DNA of 64,000 nt, taken from Paenibacillus sp. HB172176. Its GTDB lineage: Bacteria; Bacillota; Bacilli; Paenibacillales; Paenibacillaceae. Location: the NCBI RefSeq assembly GCF_011947265.1, contig NZ_JAATHD010000003.1, positions 186,001 through 250,000 on the forward strand. Direction: 5' to 3'. The notes under the pieces are model-generated. The model saw only the letters and a program-made list of their open reading frames with translations. It did no database searches and was not told where the DNA came from. Position numbers and translations under genes: made by a program. Positions 25,633-35,631 of this stretch are shown in pieces; the stretch's first letter is position 1, and the number at the start of each line of letters is the position of its first letter.

Positions 25633-26787
25633 TCATTTCGCAGTTAGCTTGTTCAAACCAAGCTCCTTCAATTCAAACGTAACATGGACGGTTTCGAGCG
25701 AATCCGAAGAGATCGCGAAGTCCCCGGGAGCTCCTTTGAGCCATTCCCGGGGATATTTTTTGTAAAATTCATGCCGGAGGCTATAGATATCGGTCTGCAG
25801 GGCAAGTCCCTTGCCGTAGGTGAGCCTGACTTCCTGCTCCACTCTGGCTTCAGCCAACTTTTGAATATCGGCAATAGAGAAGTCGCCGTGCACTTCCAGA
25901 ATGACGCCGGCCAAGTCGATGTCGATGGAATAGCGTGGCCGCGATCCCTTTTTTGCCGCATGTTTGTGAACATCGATATTTTTGATGGAGATAATGGTAT
26001 ATTCCTCGCTGCCCGGCTTTCTGACAAGAAGCGGAGTGCGCTCCGTTTTTTGCTGCGTCCAACGCAAACCTATGAGATCCTTCAGAGGCATCCAGCCCTT
26101 CATGCGTTTGTCGTTTAGCAAGAACGCTCCGTTCACGAACATTTTCGGACTCGGCTTCTTGCGTTCTCCGCTGGTCCACGTTGTCTTCTGGATGCCCAGG
26201 CTGGGCAAAACGACGATCGATCCGGGCTCATTCAGTTCAGCTCCATACTGGAACAGCATATAAGGCTTAATCTCGGAATGCTGATTATAGTTGGCAACCG
26301 GCTCGTACATAATTTCAGTCAAGGGAGAGCTGTTGAAGAAGCCTTCCGTCGCGAATAATTCGTCCAGCCTCTCCGTCGTACCGAAAATCCAGGGAGTCAT
26401 GCGAATCTCCCTGTATCTCGTGAACAAATCCCAGAAGAACAGCGTTCCCTTCTCCTTCAGAACACGATCAGTAAGCACGACGGAATTGATCATGGCCCAT
26501 TTCGTATTCATCTGCATCGTTCGGTACAGTTCATTGATGGCAAGATCAAGAACGGGATTTTTCCCGTGCCCGTTGTAGCTGGGATCATGATTGCCGTTCA
26601 TCATGCCCTCGCTGCGAGCAAGGTAGGTGAAATCAATCATTTGCGCATAAGCTTCGTACTGGTTGTCGAGGAAATCGATGCCGACACCTGTTACATAATT
26701 GGTGTCTCGTATATCCTTCATATCCCAGCAGCCACAGATGAACAGGAGCAAGCCTGTGACAATCAGCCCTTTTATGGAGGCCGTCAT
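25633..26787 (-). CDS. Ger(x)C-type spore germination lipoprotein (C subunit)
   Basis: 384 residues. Lipoprotein signal MTASIKGLIVTGLLLFICGC with Cys20, followed by the family hallmark CWDMKDIRD and TGVGIDF. The C-terminal domain ends with YKKYPREWLKGAPGDF and VTFELKELG, as expected for GerAC proteins. The ATG overlaps the stop of the A subunit by four bases (ATGA), so the start at 26787 is secure. It is the outer-surface lipoprotein of a germinant receptor in the spore inner membrane and is last in the operon. Confidence 0.93.
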   Translation of the reverse strand: MTASIKGLIVTGLLLFICGCWDMKDIRDTNYVTGVGIDFLDNQYEAYAQMIDFTYLARSEGMMNGNHDPSYNGHGKNPVLDLAINELYRTMQMNTKWAMINSVVLTDRVLKEKGTLFFWDLFTRYREIRMTPWIFGTTERLDELFATEGFFNSSPLTEIMYEPVANYNQHSEIKPYMLFQYGAELNEPGSIVVLPSLGIQKTTWTSGERKKPSPKMFVNGAFLLNDKRMKGWMPLKDLIGLRWTQQKTERTPLLVRKPGSEEYTIISIKNIDVHKHAAKKGSRPRYSIDIDLAGVILEVHGDFSIADIQKLAEARVEQEVRLTYGKGLALQTDIYSLRHEFYKKYPREWLKGAPGDFAISSDSLETVHVTFELKELGLNKLTAK

Positions 26788-28310
26788 GGCGATGTTCCGT
26801 CCTTTCGATCGGGATTCAGCGTATGAAGCTCCTTCGGCCTGTCGCGATAATACCGCCAAGGCAGGGTGAAGAGCGCCTTGGCTACCTCCCCAAGCCGAAG
26901 CGGGGCGATCGGCGACAAGTACGGGACCCCGAGCGACTCAAGCGTGGACAGATAGGCTAATGTGGCAAGCATCCCGATGAAAAATCCGAACATGCCAAAG
27001 AAGGAAGCCAGCAGCAATACGCACAGGCGAATAAGACTAACGGTTCCGCTTAGCGATTGGTTAATCAGCGTGAAGGTGGCAACGGCGCATACCGCCGAAA
27101 CGACAAGAAGCGAAGGAGAAGTCAGTCCCGCCCGAATCGCGGAATCGCCGACGACGAGCCCGCCCACGACCGCTACGATCTGCCCTACAGGCTTCGGCAG
27201 CTTCGCTCCGGCCTCCCGGAACAATTCGAACATGACGAGCATGAGAAGCGCTTCAACCGGGACGGAGAACGGAATACCGAATCTTGAATTCGTCACCATC
27301 GCCAGCAAGGGCATGGGCAATTGATCGATTTCATAGGCGGCAAGCGCGACCCAGAATCCGGGCAGAAAGAGAGACAGAAAGAGGCCCAGCAAGCGGATGA
27401 ACCGTTCGAAGAACACGAAGAAGAAAAACGAATGCGAATCCTCGGGCGACTTCATCAGCATGAATAACGAAACGGGAGCAATCAGTACCGTGGGCGAGCC
27501 GTCCACGAGTATGGCAATGCGTCCTCTGCTCAGACTCTCCGTTACGAAGTCGGGACGGCCTGTCGAATCGACCAACGGGAACATGGCGATGGATTTGCTC
27601 GCGAGAAACTCTTCCAAACGGCCGCTGCCTATCATCGTATCCACGTTAATCTCCCGCAGTCTGGCTCGCGTCTGCTCGACCATGCGGGGATTTGCGATAT
27701 GGTTCAAATACATAATGGAGACCTTCGTCCGTGAAAGGGAGCCGATTGTAAAGCCTTCGGCGCAAAGAAGCGGGGTGGCCAGACGCTTGCGGACCAAGGC
27801 GATGTTCGTCGCCAGGCATTCAACGAAGCCGTCCCGCGGGCCCTTGATCGACACCTCAGCGTTCGCTTCCTCGGGAGCTCGCTGCGGAATATCGGAAATA
27901 TCGGCAAGCAGCATAAGTCCGCATTCCGGAAGAAACAGCATCGCCATTCCCTCGAGAATCGCCTCTGCGGCATCTTGTCCTGTGCGGGCTTTTTTCCAGC
28001 TTGAAGAGCGGGAAAACCATTCCTCGGCGGAAGTTCTTTCCGCAGACGAGCGTACCATCCATTCATTCACGGAATGGCGCAGAAATTCGTTCAGTCGTTC
28101 TTTGTTGGTCATGCTGATGAAATAGACGATGACGATACGCTCATTGGAATTCGTCATCTCGCGGTCCATCTCTTGAATGGTCAAATCGGAGGAAAGAGAA
28201 GCCCAGCCTCTGAGCCATTCGATTGTAAGCTTCTCGGGAACTTTTTCTTCAGCAATTGGACTGCGCCCCGTGTTCTGCTTCCCATTTCGGTATTTTTGTC
28301 CAAACATCAT
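26784..28310 (-). CDS. GerA-family germinant receptor A subunit
   Basis: 508 residues. A soluble N-terminal half (LSSDLTIQEMDREM, NSNERIVIVYF) is followed by the conserved FTIGSLSRTKVSIMYLNHIANP and GRIAILVDGSPTVLIAP. The C-terminal membrane domain includes SRFGIPFSVPVEALLMLVMF and SLLVVSAVC. The ATG at 28310 overlaps the stop of the permease subunit by four bases. Longer open sequence upstream lies inside that gene and is not used. It forms the germinant receptor together with the B and C subunits. Confidence 0.94.
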   Translation of the reverse strand: MMFGQKYRNGKQNTGRSPIAEEKVPEKLTIEWLRGWASLSSDLTIQEMDREMTNSNERIVIVYFISMTNKERLNEFLRHSVNEWMVRSSAERTSAEEWFSRSSSWKKARTGQDAAEAILEGMAMLFLPECGLMLLADISDIPQRAPEEANAEVSIKGPRDGFVECLATNIALVRKRLATPLLCAEGFTIGSLSRTKVSIMYLNHIANPRMVEQTRARLREINVDTMIGSGRLEEFLASKSIAMFPLVDSTGRPDFVTESLSRGRIAILVDGSPTVLIAPVSLFMLMKSPEDSHSFFFFVFFERFIRLLGLFLSLFLPGFWVALAAYEIDQLPMPLLAMVTNSRFGIPFSVPVEALLMLVMFELFREAGAKLPKPVGQIVAVVGGLVVGDSAIRAGLTSPSLLVVSAVCAVATFTLINQSLSGTVSLIRLCVLLLASFFGMFGFFIGMLATLAYLSTLESLGVPYLSPIAPLRLGEVAKALFTLPWRYYRDRPKELHTLNPDRKDGTSP

Positions 28311-29392
28311 TCCGCATTCACTTCCTTTCCGAAGGTTTTCACGCAAATCATAAGAAACAAGAGAAGGGATAGAGCAAGGAAAAACCAAAAGAAGAAATAG
28401 GCGTAATATTGATTCATGAACATTTGCAGCCACTTGAGAAGTAGCGGAATCTTGAAGGAGGCGATGGTGACCGCTCCCAGAATGACCAGAATAATCGCGG
28501 GTCTGCGCTTCGATCCGATTGCGCATTCAGCGATTAAATGAAAATAGAGCGAGGTTTGAATGACTAATCCGGATATCCATTGGAAGAGAGCCAGAAAATC
28601 GGTATGCGAAATATATTGAGTGATGGAGAACAACTGCCATTGCTCGAAAGCGGGATAGCTCATTGTGGCGGCAATTACAGGACCGTACGCGCTAATCGCT
28701 CCCATCAGGGGCCCGATGGTGAGTCCGCCGAGCAACACGGCGAGCAGCAGCAAGGTTCTGCGATTGAAGCGGGCCTCGAGATGATGCTGAACGAATGGAA
28801 GAATGATTAATTGGAACAACCCTCCGAGCGTGATAACGGTGCTTTTCACGACAGGCCCGTAGCCCTCGCTCAATATCGGCATAAGCAAATCGTAATTTTT
28901 GTATTTCATATTGCCGAGGCTGACCAGCATGCCGAGCACCCAGACCATAGGAAGCAGCACGCTAGCCATAATGCCGATCGAGGTTAGCCGGTTGTTTGCG
29001 ATGTAGACGCAAAGAGCGACCAGAAACAACAATATAATCATCGTGGGCGTGTTCAGCAAATACGTGATTTTTATCCAGATTACGAATCTGGCCAAGGACA
29101 AAAACATGAGGAAATAGAAGAGCAAGGCGAGAACATAGAACATCACATTCGTTATCCATGCTCCGTATTGCTCGCGAATCCAGTCGCGCATGGGACGATA
29201 TTCCGTCTTTTTCATTATCCAGTGGACGAAGAGCATCCAGATCAGGGAAGCGGCGATGGCGACGAGCACGCCGATCCAGGCGTCGCGCTTACCATCCTGC
29301 AGCAAAATCGGAATAAGGAGCACATGATTCGTCAGTCCCACGGACAGCAGCATGGTGAACATCGCGCCGGTTACGGTTGTTTTCGGTACCAT
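28307..29392 (-). CDS. GerB-type germinant receptor permease subunit
   Basis: 361 residues, about ten transmembrane helices, amino-acid-permease-like spore germination protein. It starts VPKTTVTGAMFTMLLSVGLTNHVLLIP and ends in FLALSLLLFLMICVKTFG. GGGGAGGAGC precedes the ATG at 29392; a TTG at 29410 in frame would overlap that ribosome site. As the first gene of the operon its order is B-A-C, whereas A-B-C and A-C-B are the more familiar orders. Expression in the forespore is expected, but no convincing sigma-G promoter was found upstream. Confidence 0.92.
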   Translation of the reverse strand: MVPKTTVTGAMFTMLLSVGLTNHVLLIPILLQDGKRDAWIGVLVAIAASLIWMLFVHWIMKKTEYRPMRDWIREQYGAWITNVMFYVLALLFYFLMFLSLARFVIWIKITYLLNTPTMIILLFLVALCVYIANNRLTSIGIMASVLLPMVWVLGMLVSLGNMKYKNYDLLMPILSEGYGPVVKSTVITLGGLFQLIILPFVQHHLEARFNRRTLLLLAVLLGGLTIGPLMGAISAYGPVIAATMSYPAFEQWQLFSITQYISHTDFLALFQWISGLVIQTSLYFHLIAECAIGSKRRPAIILVILGAVTIASFKIPLLLKWLQMFMNQYYAYFFFWFFLALSLLLFLMICVKTFGKEVNAE

Positions 29393-29575
29393 GAATAAGC
29401 TCCTCCCCAATTCATAATAGGTTCAATCGATTATTTATTTTCTTCCAATCCGTTCCATAATATGCAGAGGAGAACTATTTCTAAAGTTTTGAAATCAAGC
29501 ATATGGGATGAAAGCAAGCGAGGGGAACTGTTATAGTAAGAGGAGGGTAATCACAGGCAGGAAGGATTTTCGAAT

Positions 29576-31804
29576 ATGAAGACGGACAAGACGGATTTTC
29601 TGGAGAGGAAAAAAGCGGAGCTTGGCGTCGCGCTCAATGATGTGCAGCGGGAAGCCGTGCTGCGGACGGACGGTCCCATGCTGCTGCTGGCATCTCCGGG
29701 CTCGGGCAAGACGACCACTTTAATTATGCGTATCGGTTACTTAATAGAAGAGAAGGGCGTGCGTCCCGCGCGCATCAAAGCCGTGACGTTCAGCCGCGCG
29801 TCCGCGGGCGACATGAAGGAGCGCTTCAAGCGCTTCTTTCCGATGCGGCAGCCTGTCGATTTCTCTACGATTCACAGCTTGGCGTTCGAAGTCGTGCGCG
29901 AGCGCTGCGGCAAGACAGCCACGAGCTATCTGATTATAGAAGGCGCGAGCGAGCCCGAGCGGGATCGCGACGGACAGCCGCTGATGAAGACGGCTATCCT
30001 GCGCAATCTCTACAAACGGATGACCAAAGAGAATATAACAGAGGATCAGCTCGAGGCCGTAAGCACCTATATCAGCTTTGTGAAAAACAAGCTCATTCCC
30101 CAGGAGGCATGGGGAACGATCGAGACCGATATTCCTTATGCGGAGCAGCTTCTGCGTGAGTACGAGGAGTATAAGAGCTCCGCGCATTACAAGCTTCTGC
30201 TGGATTTCGACGATATGCTGACGCTCGCGAACGAAGCGCTGGAGCAGGATGCGAATTTGCTCCGCGGCTATCAGGAGAGATACGATTATATTTTGACCGA
30301 CGAAAGCCAGGACACCTCGCTCGTCCAGCATGCGCTTGTGGAGAAGCTGGCGAGGGAGCATCGCAATCTGTGCGTTGTGGCGGACGACGATCAATCGATT
30401 TACAGCTGGCGCGGAGCGGAGCCTGCTTATTTGCTCGATTTCAAGAAGGTGTACCCCGAGGCGGCCACGCTGTTCATGGAGCAGAATTACCGCTCGTCGA
30501 AGGAAATCGTGGAGACGGCGAATCTCTTCATCAAGCGCAACAAGAACCGCTATCCCAAAAATATGTTCACGAACAACGAGTCGGCGGAGCCTATTGCGCT
30601 GAGGAGTCTGGGTGATTATCGGGATCAGGCCAAATACTTGGCGGAGCAGCTCCAAGGGGCGGAGAGGCTGGGCGAATGCGCGATCCTCTATCGCAATAAT
30701 TCGTCATCGATAACGCTTATTAATGCGTTTGACAGGGCGGGCATCCCCTTCTATATGAAGGATGCGGATAATCGTTTCTTCTCGCATTGGGTGGTGGAGG
30801 ATATGTTGAATTTCATGCGCATGTCGTTCACCGATAGGAGGCCCGAAATTCTGGAGGGAATTCATCTGAAGTTCAACGGATACATTTCCAAGCATCAGAT
30901 GGCCGCGCTGAAGTCGATCGACAATCAGGAGTCGGTATTCGATAATCTGCTGCGATACGTTCATATTCAGGATTATCAGAAGCAGGCGCTGACCGATGCG
31001 AAGAATACGTTCGAGGAGATGCGCGGGATGCCGCCCCTCCCCGCCATTCAGGTGATTCGCCGGCGTCTCGGCTACGAGAAGGCGCTGGAGAAGATGTGCG
31101 AGCGGATGGGCTACAACAAGGATTATCTGATCGGCGTGCTGAACACGCTGGAGGATATTGCCGACGAGCTTGACTCCATGGAGGCGTTCGCGGCAAGGTT
31201 GAAGCATCTGGAGCATGAGCTGCGCAATGCAAAGCGACGGAAGGGACAGAACGCTGTGACTTTGTCGACCTTTCACAGCTCGAAGGGGCTGGAATTCGAC
31301 CGCGTCTATATGATCGATCTCATTAAGTCGGTCATTCCGACGGAGGAGGATATCGAGAACGAACGCGACGGAGACGGTTCGCTGATGGAGGAAGCCGCGA
31401 GATTGTTCTATGTGGGTATGACCAGAGCGAGGAAGCGTTTGGAGCTTGTTGCGTATTCTTCTCGCAATGGAGCGCGCTGTGAAGAGTCCTCCTTCATGCG
31501 CAGAGTGCGCGCCATTATCGACCCGCCGAAGCCTGCTGTGAAAATAACGGAGGGGCGGCACTCAACGAAACGGCTGGGTCGGGATGCATCGAAGCCATCA
31601 GAGCCGGCTATTAATCCAAATGCGATCCGGGAGCGATCAGCTCTGAGCGAAGGGATGGCGATTCGGCATCGGGTCTTCGGTCCATGCGTCATCGAGGCGC
31701 TGGAAGCCGATCACATTCACATTCGAATCAGCGAAAACAACGTGAAGCGGCTTTCGCTGTCGATGTGCCTGGAGCGAGGGCTTCTGGAGGCCGCGGCCGA
31801 GTAG
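29576..31804 (+). CDS. UvrD/PcrA-like superfamily I DNA helicase
   Basis: 742 residues with all SF1A motifs. These are Q motif LNDVQREAV, Walker A PGSGKTT (41-47), Walker B TDESQDTS (about 240), VADDDQSIYSWRGAEP, QNYRSS (about 302), STFHSSKGLEFDRVY (about 564) and LFYVGMTRARKRLEL (about 610). The last ~60 residues (GMAIRHRVFGPCVIEALEADHIHIRI) resemble the Tudor-like tail of PcrA that contacts RNA polymerase. The length is near PcrA, but the sequence looks like a divergent paralogue rather than the housekeeping copy, and there is no ligA or pcrB neighbour. It converges with a DinG-like helicase gene 15 bp away. Confidence 0.93.
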   Translation: MKTDKTDFLERKKAELGVALNDVQREAVLRTDGPMLLLASPGSGKTTTLIMRIGYLIEEKGVRPARIKAVTFSRASAGDMKERFKRFFPMRQPVDFSTIHSLAFEVVRERCGKTATSYLIIEGASEPERDRDGQPLMKTAILRNLYKRMTKENITEDQLEAVSTYISFVKNKLIPQEAWGTIETDIPYAEQLLREYEEYKSSAHYKLLLDFDDMLTLANEALEQDANLLRGYQERYDYILTDESQDTSLVQHALVEKLAREHRNLCVVADDDQSIYSWRGAEPAYLLDFKKVYPEAATLFMEQNYRSSKEIVETANLFIKRNKNRYPKNMFTNNESAEPIALRSLGDYRDQAKYLAEQLQGAERLGECAILYRNNSSSITLINAFDRAGIPFYMKDADNRFFSHWVVEDMLNFMRMSFTDRRPEILEGIHLKFNGYISKHQMAALKSIDNQESVFDNLLRYVHIQDYQKQALTDAKNTFEEMRGMPPLPAIQVIRRRLGYEKALEKMCERMGYNKDYLIGVLNTLEDIADELDSMEAFAARLKHLEHELRNAKRRKGQNAVTLSTFHSSKGLEFDRVYMIDLIKSVIPTEEDIENERDGDGSLMEEAARLFYVGMTRARKRLELVAYSSRNGARCEESSFMRRVRAIIDPPKPAVKITEGRHSTKRLGRDASKPSEPAINPNAIRERSALSEGMAIRHRVFGPCVIEALEADHIHIRISENNVKRLSLSMCLERGLLEAAAE

Positions 31805-31819
31805 CTGCTGCGAATCCCG

Positions 31820-33730
31820 TTAAGGAAGCATCAGCTGTATGAGGGCGACGACATCCGGTCGATGCAAGCCGGCGCCCAAGATGGATATTCGGCCTCGATC
31901 CTCGCGGGAGCGAATAAGCCGGCCGATCCCTTGACGCAGACGAAGCAGCATATAGGGCAAATCTACCTCCTCGAATGGATGAAGAGAGTCCTTCCTTCTT
32001 GCCTCGAATAGAGGGTCGTGCGGAGGATAGGGAAGCTCCCAAATGATGACATGCGACAAGGAGGGCCCCGGAATGTCCAGGCCTTCCCACAAGGTGACAG
32101 CGCACAAGACGCTTGTTTCTTCTTGCTGGAATCGGGAGATGAGATGACTGATCTCGCCGCTTCCTTCGAACAGGAAGCCATAATGTCTTAATTGCGCGGC
32201 ATGCTGCTGCTCCATGCAATGCCTGAACTGCCTTAACTCCGCTTGCGAAGGAAACAGAATAAGCGATCTGCCGCCAGACCGAGCAACCAATTGCAGGACT
32301 CGCTCCACCTTATCTCCGCCGTCATCGGGAAGCAGCGCGGCTTCCATCTGTTCCTTATAATCATAGGGCGATGGAACAGAGAAGGACAGGTAAGCATCAA
32401 TGCCGAGATTGCTCGAAACGTAGTCAAAGCTGCCGTTCACCGACAAAGTTGCGGAAGAGAACACAACGGGCATGTTTTGTGAAAACACCCGTTCCTGCAG
32501 CACCTCCTTGACTCGCTTCGGCATAAGCACGAGCGTCTGCTCCTCCCGATCCTCCGTCATCCAGCAGATGAGCTCCTTGGGCTTCTCGAATAAGGCGAGC
32601 GCGGTACCGATCATTTCAATATGCTCTTCCACAATTTTCAGTTGATAAGCGTCCAGGGTATGCATGCCGCTTTCGAACACGAGTTCTTCCTCAATCTTCG
32701 AGAGCCGACTGCGAAGCAGTGTCACCGTCCTCAGCAGTTCCTTGCTCTGGACAACCTCCTTGCGATCGGAAGCGGCCACGCTTAGACTGGTTCGCTCCAA
32801 TATCTCGAACATCGCCTCGCTTGCTTCAATCGCATCTTCGATTACAAACGCAAAGCTCTCTCGCACTTCGCCTTGCAGCAGTCTGGTAATGATTAATTCG
32901 AAGGATGAATGCTTGAGCTTGTAAGTCAACGCATTCTGTGTAGCCGTCTCCAGCAAATGACCCTCGTCAAATACGACCGAGCTGTGCTCGGGAAGCAGCG
33001 GGAGCTGCCCTTCGCGCTTTCGAGCCTCATAGGTCCACACATGCTCCATGTAGAAATCATGGGAGCAGATAATCAGCTCGGATGCTTTGCGATAATGATC
33101 GCGAGAGATCGTCTGACCGCAGCGATGGCGCTGACTGCAAACAAGACAATCCTGAAAAACATCCCAGTTGATACGCTCCCACTCAGCGTCGGTCAGGTCG
33201 GGATAGTTTTTGCGATCGCCGTAAGGATAGAAGGCTTGCATCGTGCCGGGCGATCGAACGAAGTCGGGCAGACCTTGGTAAATGTTGCGGGACATGCCGT
33301 CGCCTCCCGGCTCGGATCGATCGACATCCAGCTTGTTCAAGCAGATATATTGATCGGGCGATTTGCCGAGCCTCGCATCGATGGTCAAATCAAGATGGGC
33401 GGCCAGCTTGGCGAGATCGCCTTCGGGCTTGACGAGCTGCTCAATGAGCGATTCGTCCGCGCAAGCGATGATGGCCGGCTTTCGCGTGTACTTGGCATAA
33501 CAGATAGCATATAGCAAATAAACGAGCGTCTTGCCTGTTCCTACGCCAGCCTCTGCGAAAATCGTGGATTTCGTGCTATACGCGCGTTCGAGCTGGAAGG
33601 CCATATATATTTGCTCATCCCGAACCTCGAAGCCCGCCTCGGGGAGCACTTCGTAAAATACATCAGCGATCCAGTCGCCAGCTTGCTGAATAAAGGGGAT
33701 TTTGGGATCTACTTTAAAGGGATAATAGCT
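31820..33730 (-). CDS. DinG/XPD-like superfamily II DNA helicase with Fe-S cluster motif
   Basis: 636 residues from the preferred start. Walker A is EAGVGTGKT (about 61-69) and the DEAH-like box is VFDEGHLLE. Motif V/VI regions read TLWEGLDIPGPSLSHVII and LRLRQGIGRLIRS. Four cysteines (about 130, 195, 198, 204) in YIC...DCLVC...RCGQ match the 4Fe-4S site of XPD/DinG helicases. The TTG at 33730 has GGAGG ten bases upstream. A GTG at 33766 in frame would add 12 residues but lies only a few bases from a TATAAT and lacks a ribosome site. Probably a 5'-3' helicase in repair of damaged or structured DNA. Confidence 0.9.
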   Translation of the reverse strand, partial: SYYPFKVDPKIPFIQQAGDWIADVFYEVLPEAGFEVRDEQIYMAFQLERAYSTKSTIFAEAGVGTGKTLVYLLYAICYAKYTRKPAIIACADESLIEQLVKPEGDLAKLAAHLDLTIDARLGKSPDQYICLNKLDVDRSEPGGDGMSRNIYQGLPDFVRSPGTMQAFYPYGDRKNYPDLTDAEWERINWDVFQDCLVCSQRHRCGQTISRDHYRKASELIICSHDFYMEHVWTYEARKREGQLPLLPEHSSVVFDEGHLLETATQNALTYKLKHSSFELIITRLLQGEVRESFAFVIEDAIEASEAMFEILERTSLSVAASDRKEVVQSKELLRTVTLLRSRLSKIEEELVFESGMHTLDAYQLKIVEEHIEMIGTALALFEKPKELICWMTEDREEQTLVLMPKRVKEVLQERVFSQNMPVVFSSATLSVNGSFDYVSSNLGIDAYLSFSVPSPYDYKEQMEAALLPDDGGDKVERVLQLVARSGGRSLILFPSQAELRQFRHCMEQQHAAQLRHYGFLFEGSGEISHLISRFQQEETSVLCAVTLWEGLDIPGPSLSHVIIWELPYPPHDPLFEARRKDSLHPFEEVDLPYMLLRLRQGIGRLIRSREDRGRISILGAGLHRPDVVALIQLMLP

Positions 33731-33860
33731 CAATGTTGCATAGCCTCCAGCTTCTTGATCAGACACATTGCTCTATTATAGCGCATTGGAAGGATAGACA
33801 CATCATTCGGCCCATCACAGCGGAGTGAATAGAGGATTCTTTTTCATGGGAAATACCCAA

Positions 33861-33919
33861 TAATAGTCCACCTATCTAATCATAATCAGGTTTTTTTAAG
33901 TCGACTATCTGTTTATAAT
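33861..33919 (+). promoter_or_regulatory. Upstream region of the second two-component operon with conserved element
   Basis: In the 260-bp gene-free interval, TAATAGTCCACCTATCTAAT with ATAATCAGG just downstream, then CTATCTGTTTATAAT (-10 TATAAT at 33914-33919), closely match a block upstream of the binding protein gene at 37405-37461. No good -35 hexamer is seen, as expected for an activator-dependent promoter. At 33815 the interval also holds TCACAGCGGAG, part of the dispersed repeat described at 5786. Confidence 0.5.
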
Positions 33920-34026
33920 GAAATTGGCTGCTTCTTATGAAACTAGCTTGTAAGCGCAACCAGGGAATCCAAGCGCCTGTCTATAAGAAGGGGCTTTTTT
34001 CAGCATAGACGAGAGGGCTGAGCGGG

Positions 34027-35631
34027 ATGAAAATATTAGTTGTGGACGATGAGCCGAGACATCGCAGAGGAATGGCAAGTATGATTCATGTCCTGCGCCC
34101 TGAAGATCAGGTTCTTGTCGCTAAAGACGGGGCAAGCGCCTTGGAACTCATCAGGTCTGAAAAATGCGATGTCGTGTTAACCGATATACGAATGCCAAAT
34201 CTGGATGGACTCGAATTTCTGAAGCAGCTTAAAGATGAAAGTCTTCGGACTAAGGTTGTCATGGTTTCAGCATATAATCTGTTTGAATATGCCCAGACTG
34301 CGATTCGTCACGGGGCTTATGATTATCTCTTGAAACCGGTGGATGTCGAGAAGGTAGAAGACGTATTGCGGCGAATCGAAGAGCATCTCGCCGAGGAATC
34401 CCGGCAGCATTCGGAATCGGAAGAGTTAAGGCATAGGCTGAGCCTCACTTCCTCTGCTTATCGAAACCGCTTGCTTCTATCCTGGTTAAATGGAAGCTTG
34501 ACGGATGAGGAACGTAAGGAACTCGAAATGTTGGACTGGATGCATGGGAATGGCAGAGTGGTTTTCTCGGAATTCCGGATTGTACAGGGAAATAAAGGGC
34601 GGTTTGATCCCATTGCCTTCCTACAAAGCATGGAGCAGAAATGGGCGGATGGGGGCGAAGCGCATACTTTCTCCTTGAACGCTCTTGTTGAGGATGTCTT
34701 TCAAGCCGTTACGATTCTCCAAACGTCTCGGCAAAGCAGCGACAATTGGAGATCGGAAATTCGCACAATCGCTGCCTCATTAGAAGATGAATGGGCAGAG
34801 GTGGGGAGGCTTACCCACGGAATCGGCCCATACTGCCGCTCCATATGGACGGAAGCGCCTCAATCTTATCGGGCAGCCCAATCCGCCAATTTTTATAACT
34901 TCCATGAATGTTGGAACGGTATCGTATTTCATGACGAAATCGAACCCTCTAGCAATCCGATTATTCTTAATGGTGAGAGTTTGTTCGAATTGCTGCAAGG
35001 GAGTCCTGCTGACGCGGCCATAGAGATGTGCCGGACTGCGTTCGCGCAACTTGCTGCTAACGGTCATGCGAATCCGACACTGATCAAAGAATGCGCCGCC
35101 CTTACACTCATGAAGATAAAAAGCAGAATTCGCAATTTCGTTGACCGGCAAATTGGGAACGTTCTCACGGATACAGCTCTGATGGCTGTTCCGACTTGCA
35201 ATTCCTATCAAGAGCTCATGTCGATTCTAGAGGATAGGCTCCGGGATGTATACCAGGCATTAAGGCTTGCGCAACTGGATAAAAGCGAGATAATCGTTGC
35301 CGAGTGCCTGAGATGGATTCAAGAGAATACGAAGGAAGATTTGACGCTTGAACGTGCCGCCGAGCATTTCTTCTTCAATCCTTCCTATTTCAGCACGTTG
35401 ATTAAAAACCGGACGGGAAGAACGTTTTCCGATCATGTGACGGATGCCAGAATGCGGAGAGCCAAGGAGCTGCTTGCGGAGAACAGGCTGAAAATATATG
35501 AAATCGCCGTCCAATGCGGCTATCAGGACACGAAATATTTTTGCAGGGTATTCAAGAAACAGAACGGCATGTCGCCGGAAGCTTATAAGCACACATCCTT
35601 CCCGCAGAGGAAGAGGGGGGGAGGAAGATGA
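34027..35631 (+). CDS. YesN-type response regulator with AraC DNA-binding domain
   Basis: 534 residues. The receiver domain begins MKILVVDDEPRHRRGMASM with phosphoacceptor Asp53 in VVLTDIRMPNLDG and the Lys in YDYLLKPVD. A long central region without clear family motifs follows. The C-terminal AraC domain includes LTLERAAEHFFFNPSYFSTL and IYEIAVQCGYQDTKYFCRVF. Here the regulator precedes the kinase, opposite to the first cluster. The stop overlaps the kinase ATG by four bases, so both are translated together. It probably controls the following transporter and GH127 genes. Confidence 0.93.
   Translation: MKILVVDDEPRHRRGMASMIHVLRPEDQVLVAKDGASALELIRSEKCDVVLTDIRMPNLDGLEFLKQLKDESLRTKVVMVSAYNLFEYAQTAIRHGAYDYLLKPVDVEKVEDVLRRIEEHLAEESRQHSESEELRHRLSLTSSAYRNRLLLSWLNGSLTDEERKELEMLDWMHGNGRVVFSEFRIVQGNKGRFDPIAFLQSMEQKWADGGEAHTFSLNALVEDVFQAVTILQTSRQSSDNWRSEIRTIAASLEDEWAEVGRLTHGIGPYCRSIWTEAPQSYRAAQSANFYNFHECWNGIVFHDEIEPSSNPIILNGESLFELLQGSPADAAIEMCRTAFAQLAANGHANPTLIKECAALTLMKIKSRIRNFVDRQIGNVLTDTALMAVPTCNSYQELMSILEDRLRDVYQALRLAQLDKSEIIVAECLRWIQENTKEDLTLERAAEHFFFNPSYFSTLIKNRTGRTFSDHVTDARMRRAKELLAENRLKIYEIAVQCGYQDTKYFCRVFKKQNGMSPEAYKHTSFPQRKRGGGR

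Noticed and set aside
29393-29575. Sigma-G promoter for the germination operon
   Set aside because: A CATATTA-like -10 exists on the minus strand, but no matching -35 at proper spacing was found.
29576-33730. Helicase pair as an anti-phage defence system
   Set aside because: No nuclease, methylase or other defence partner is adjacent, and both proteins have ordinary helicase layouts.
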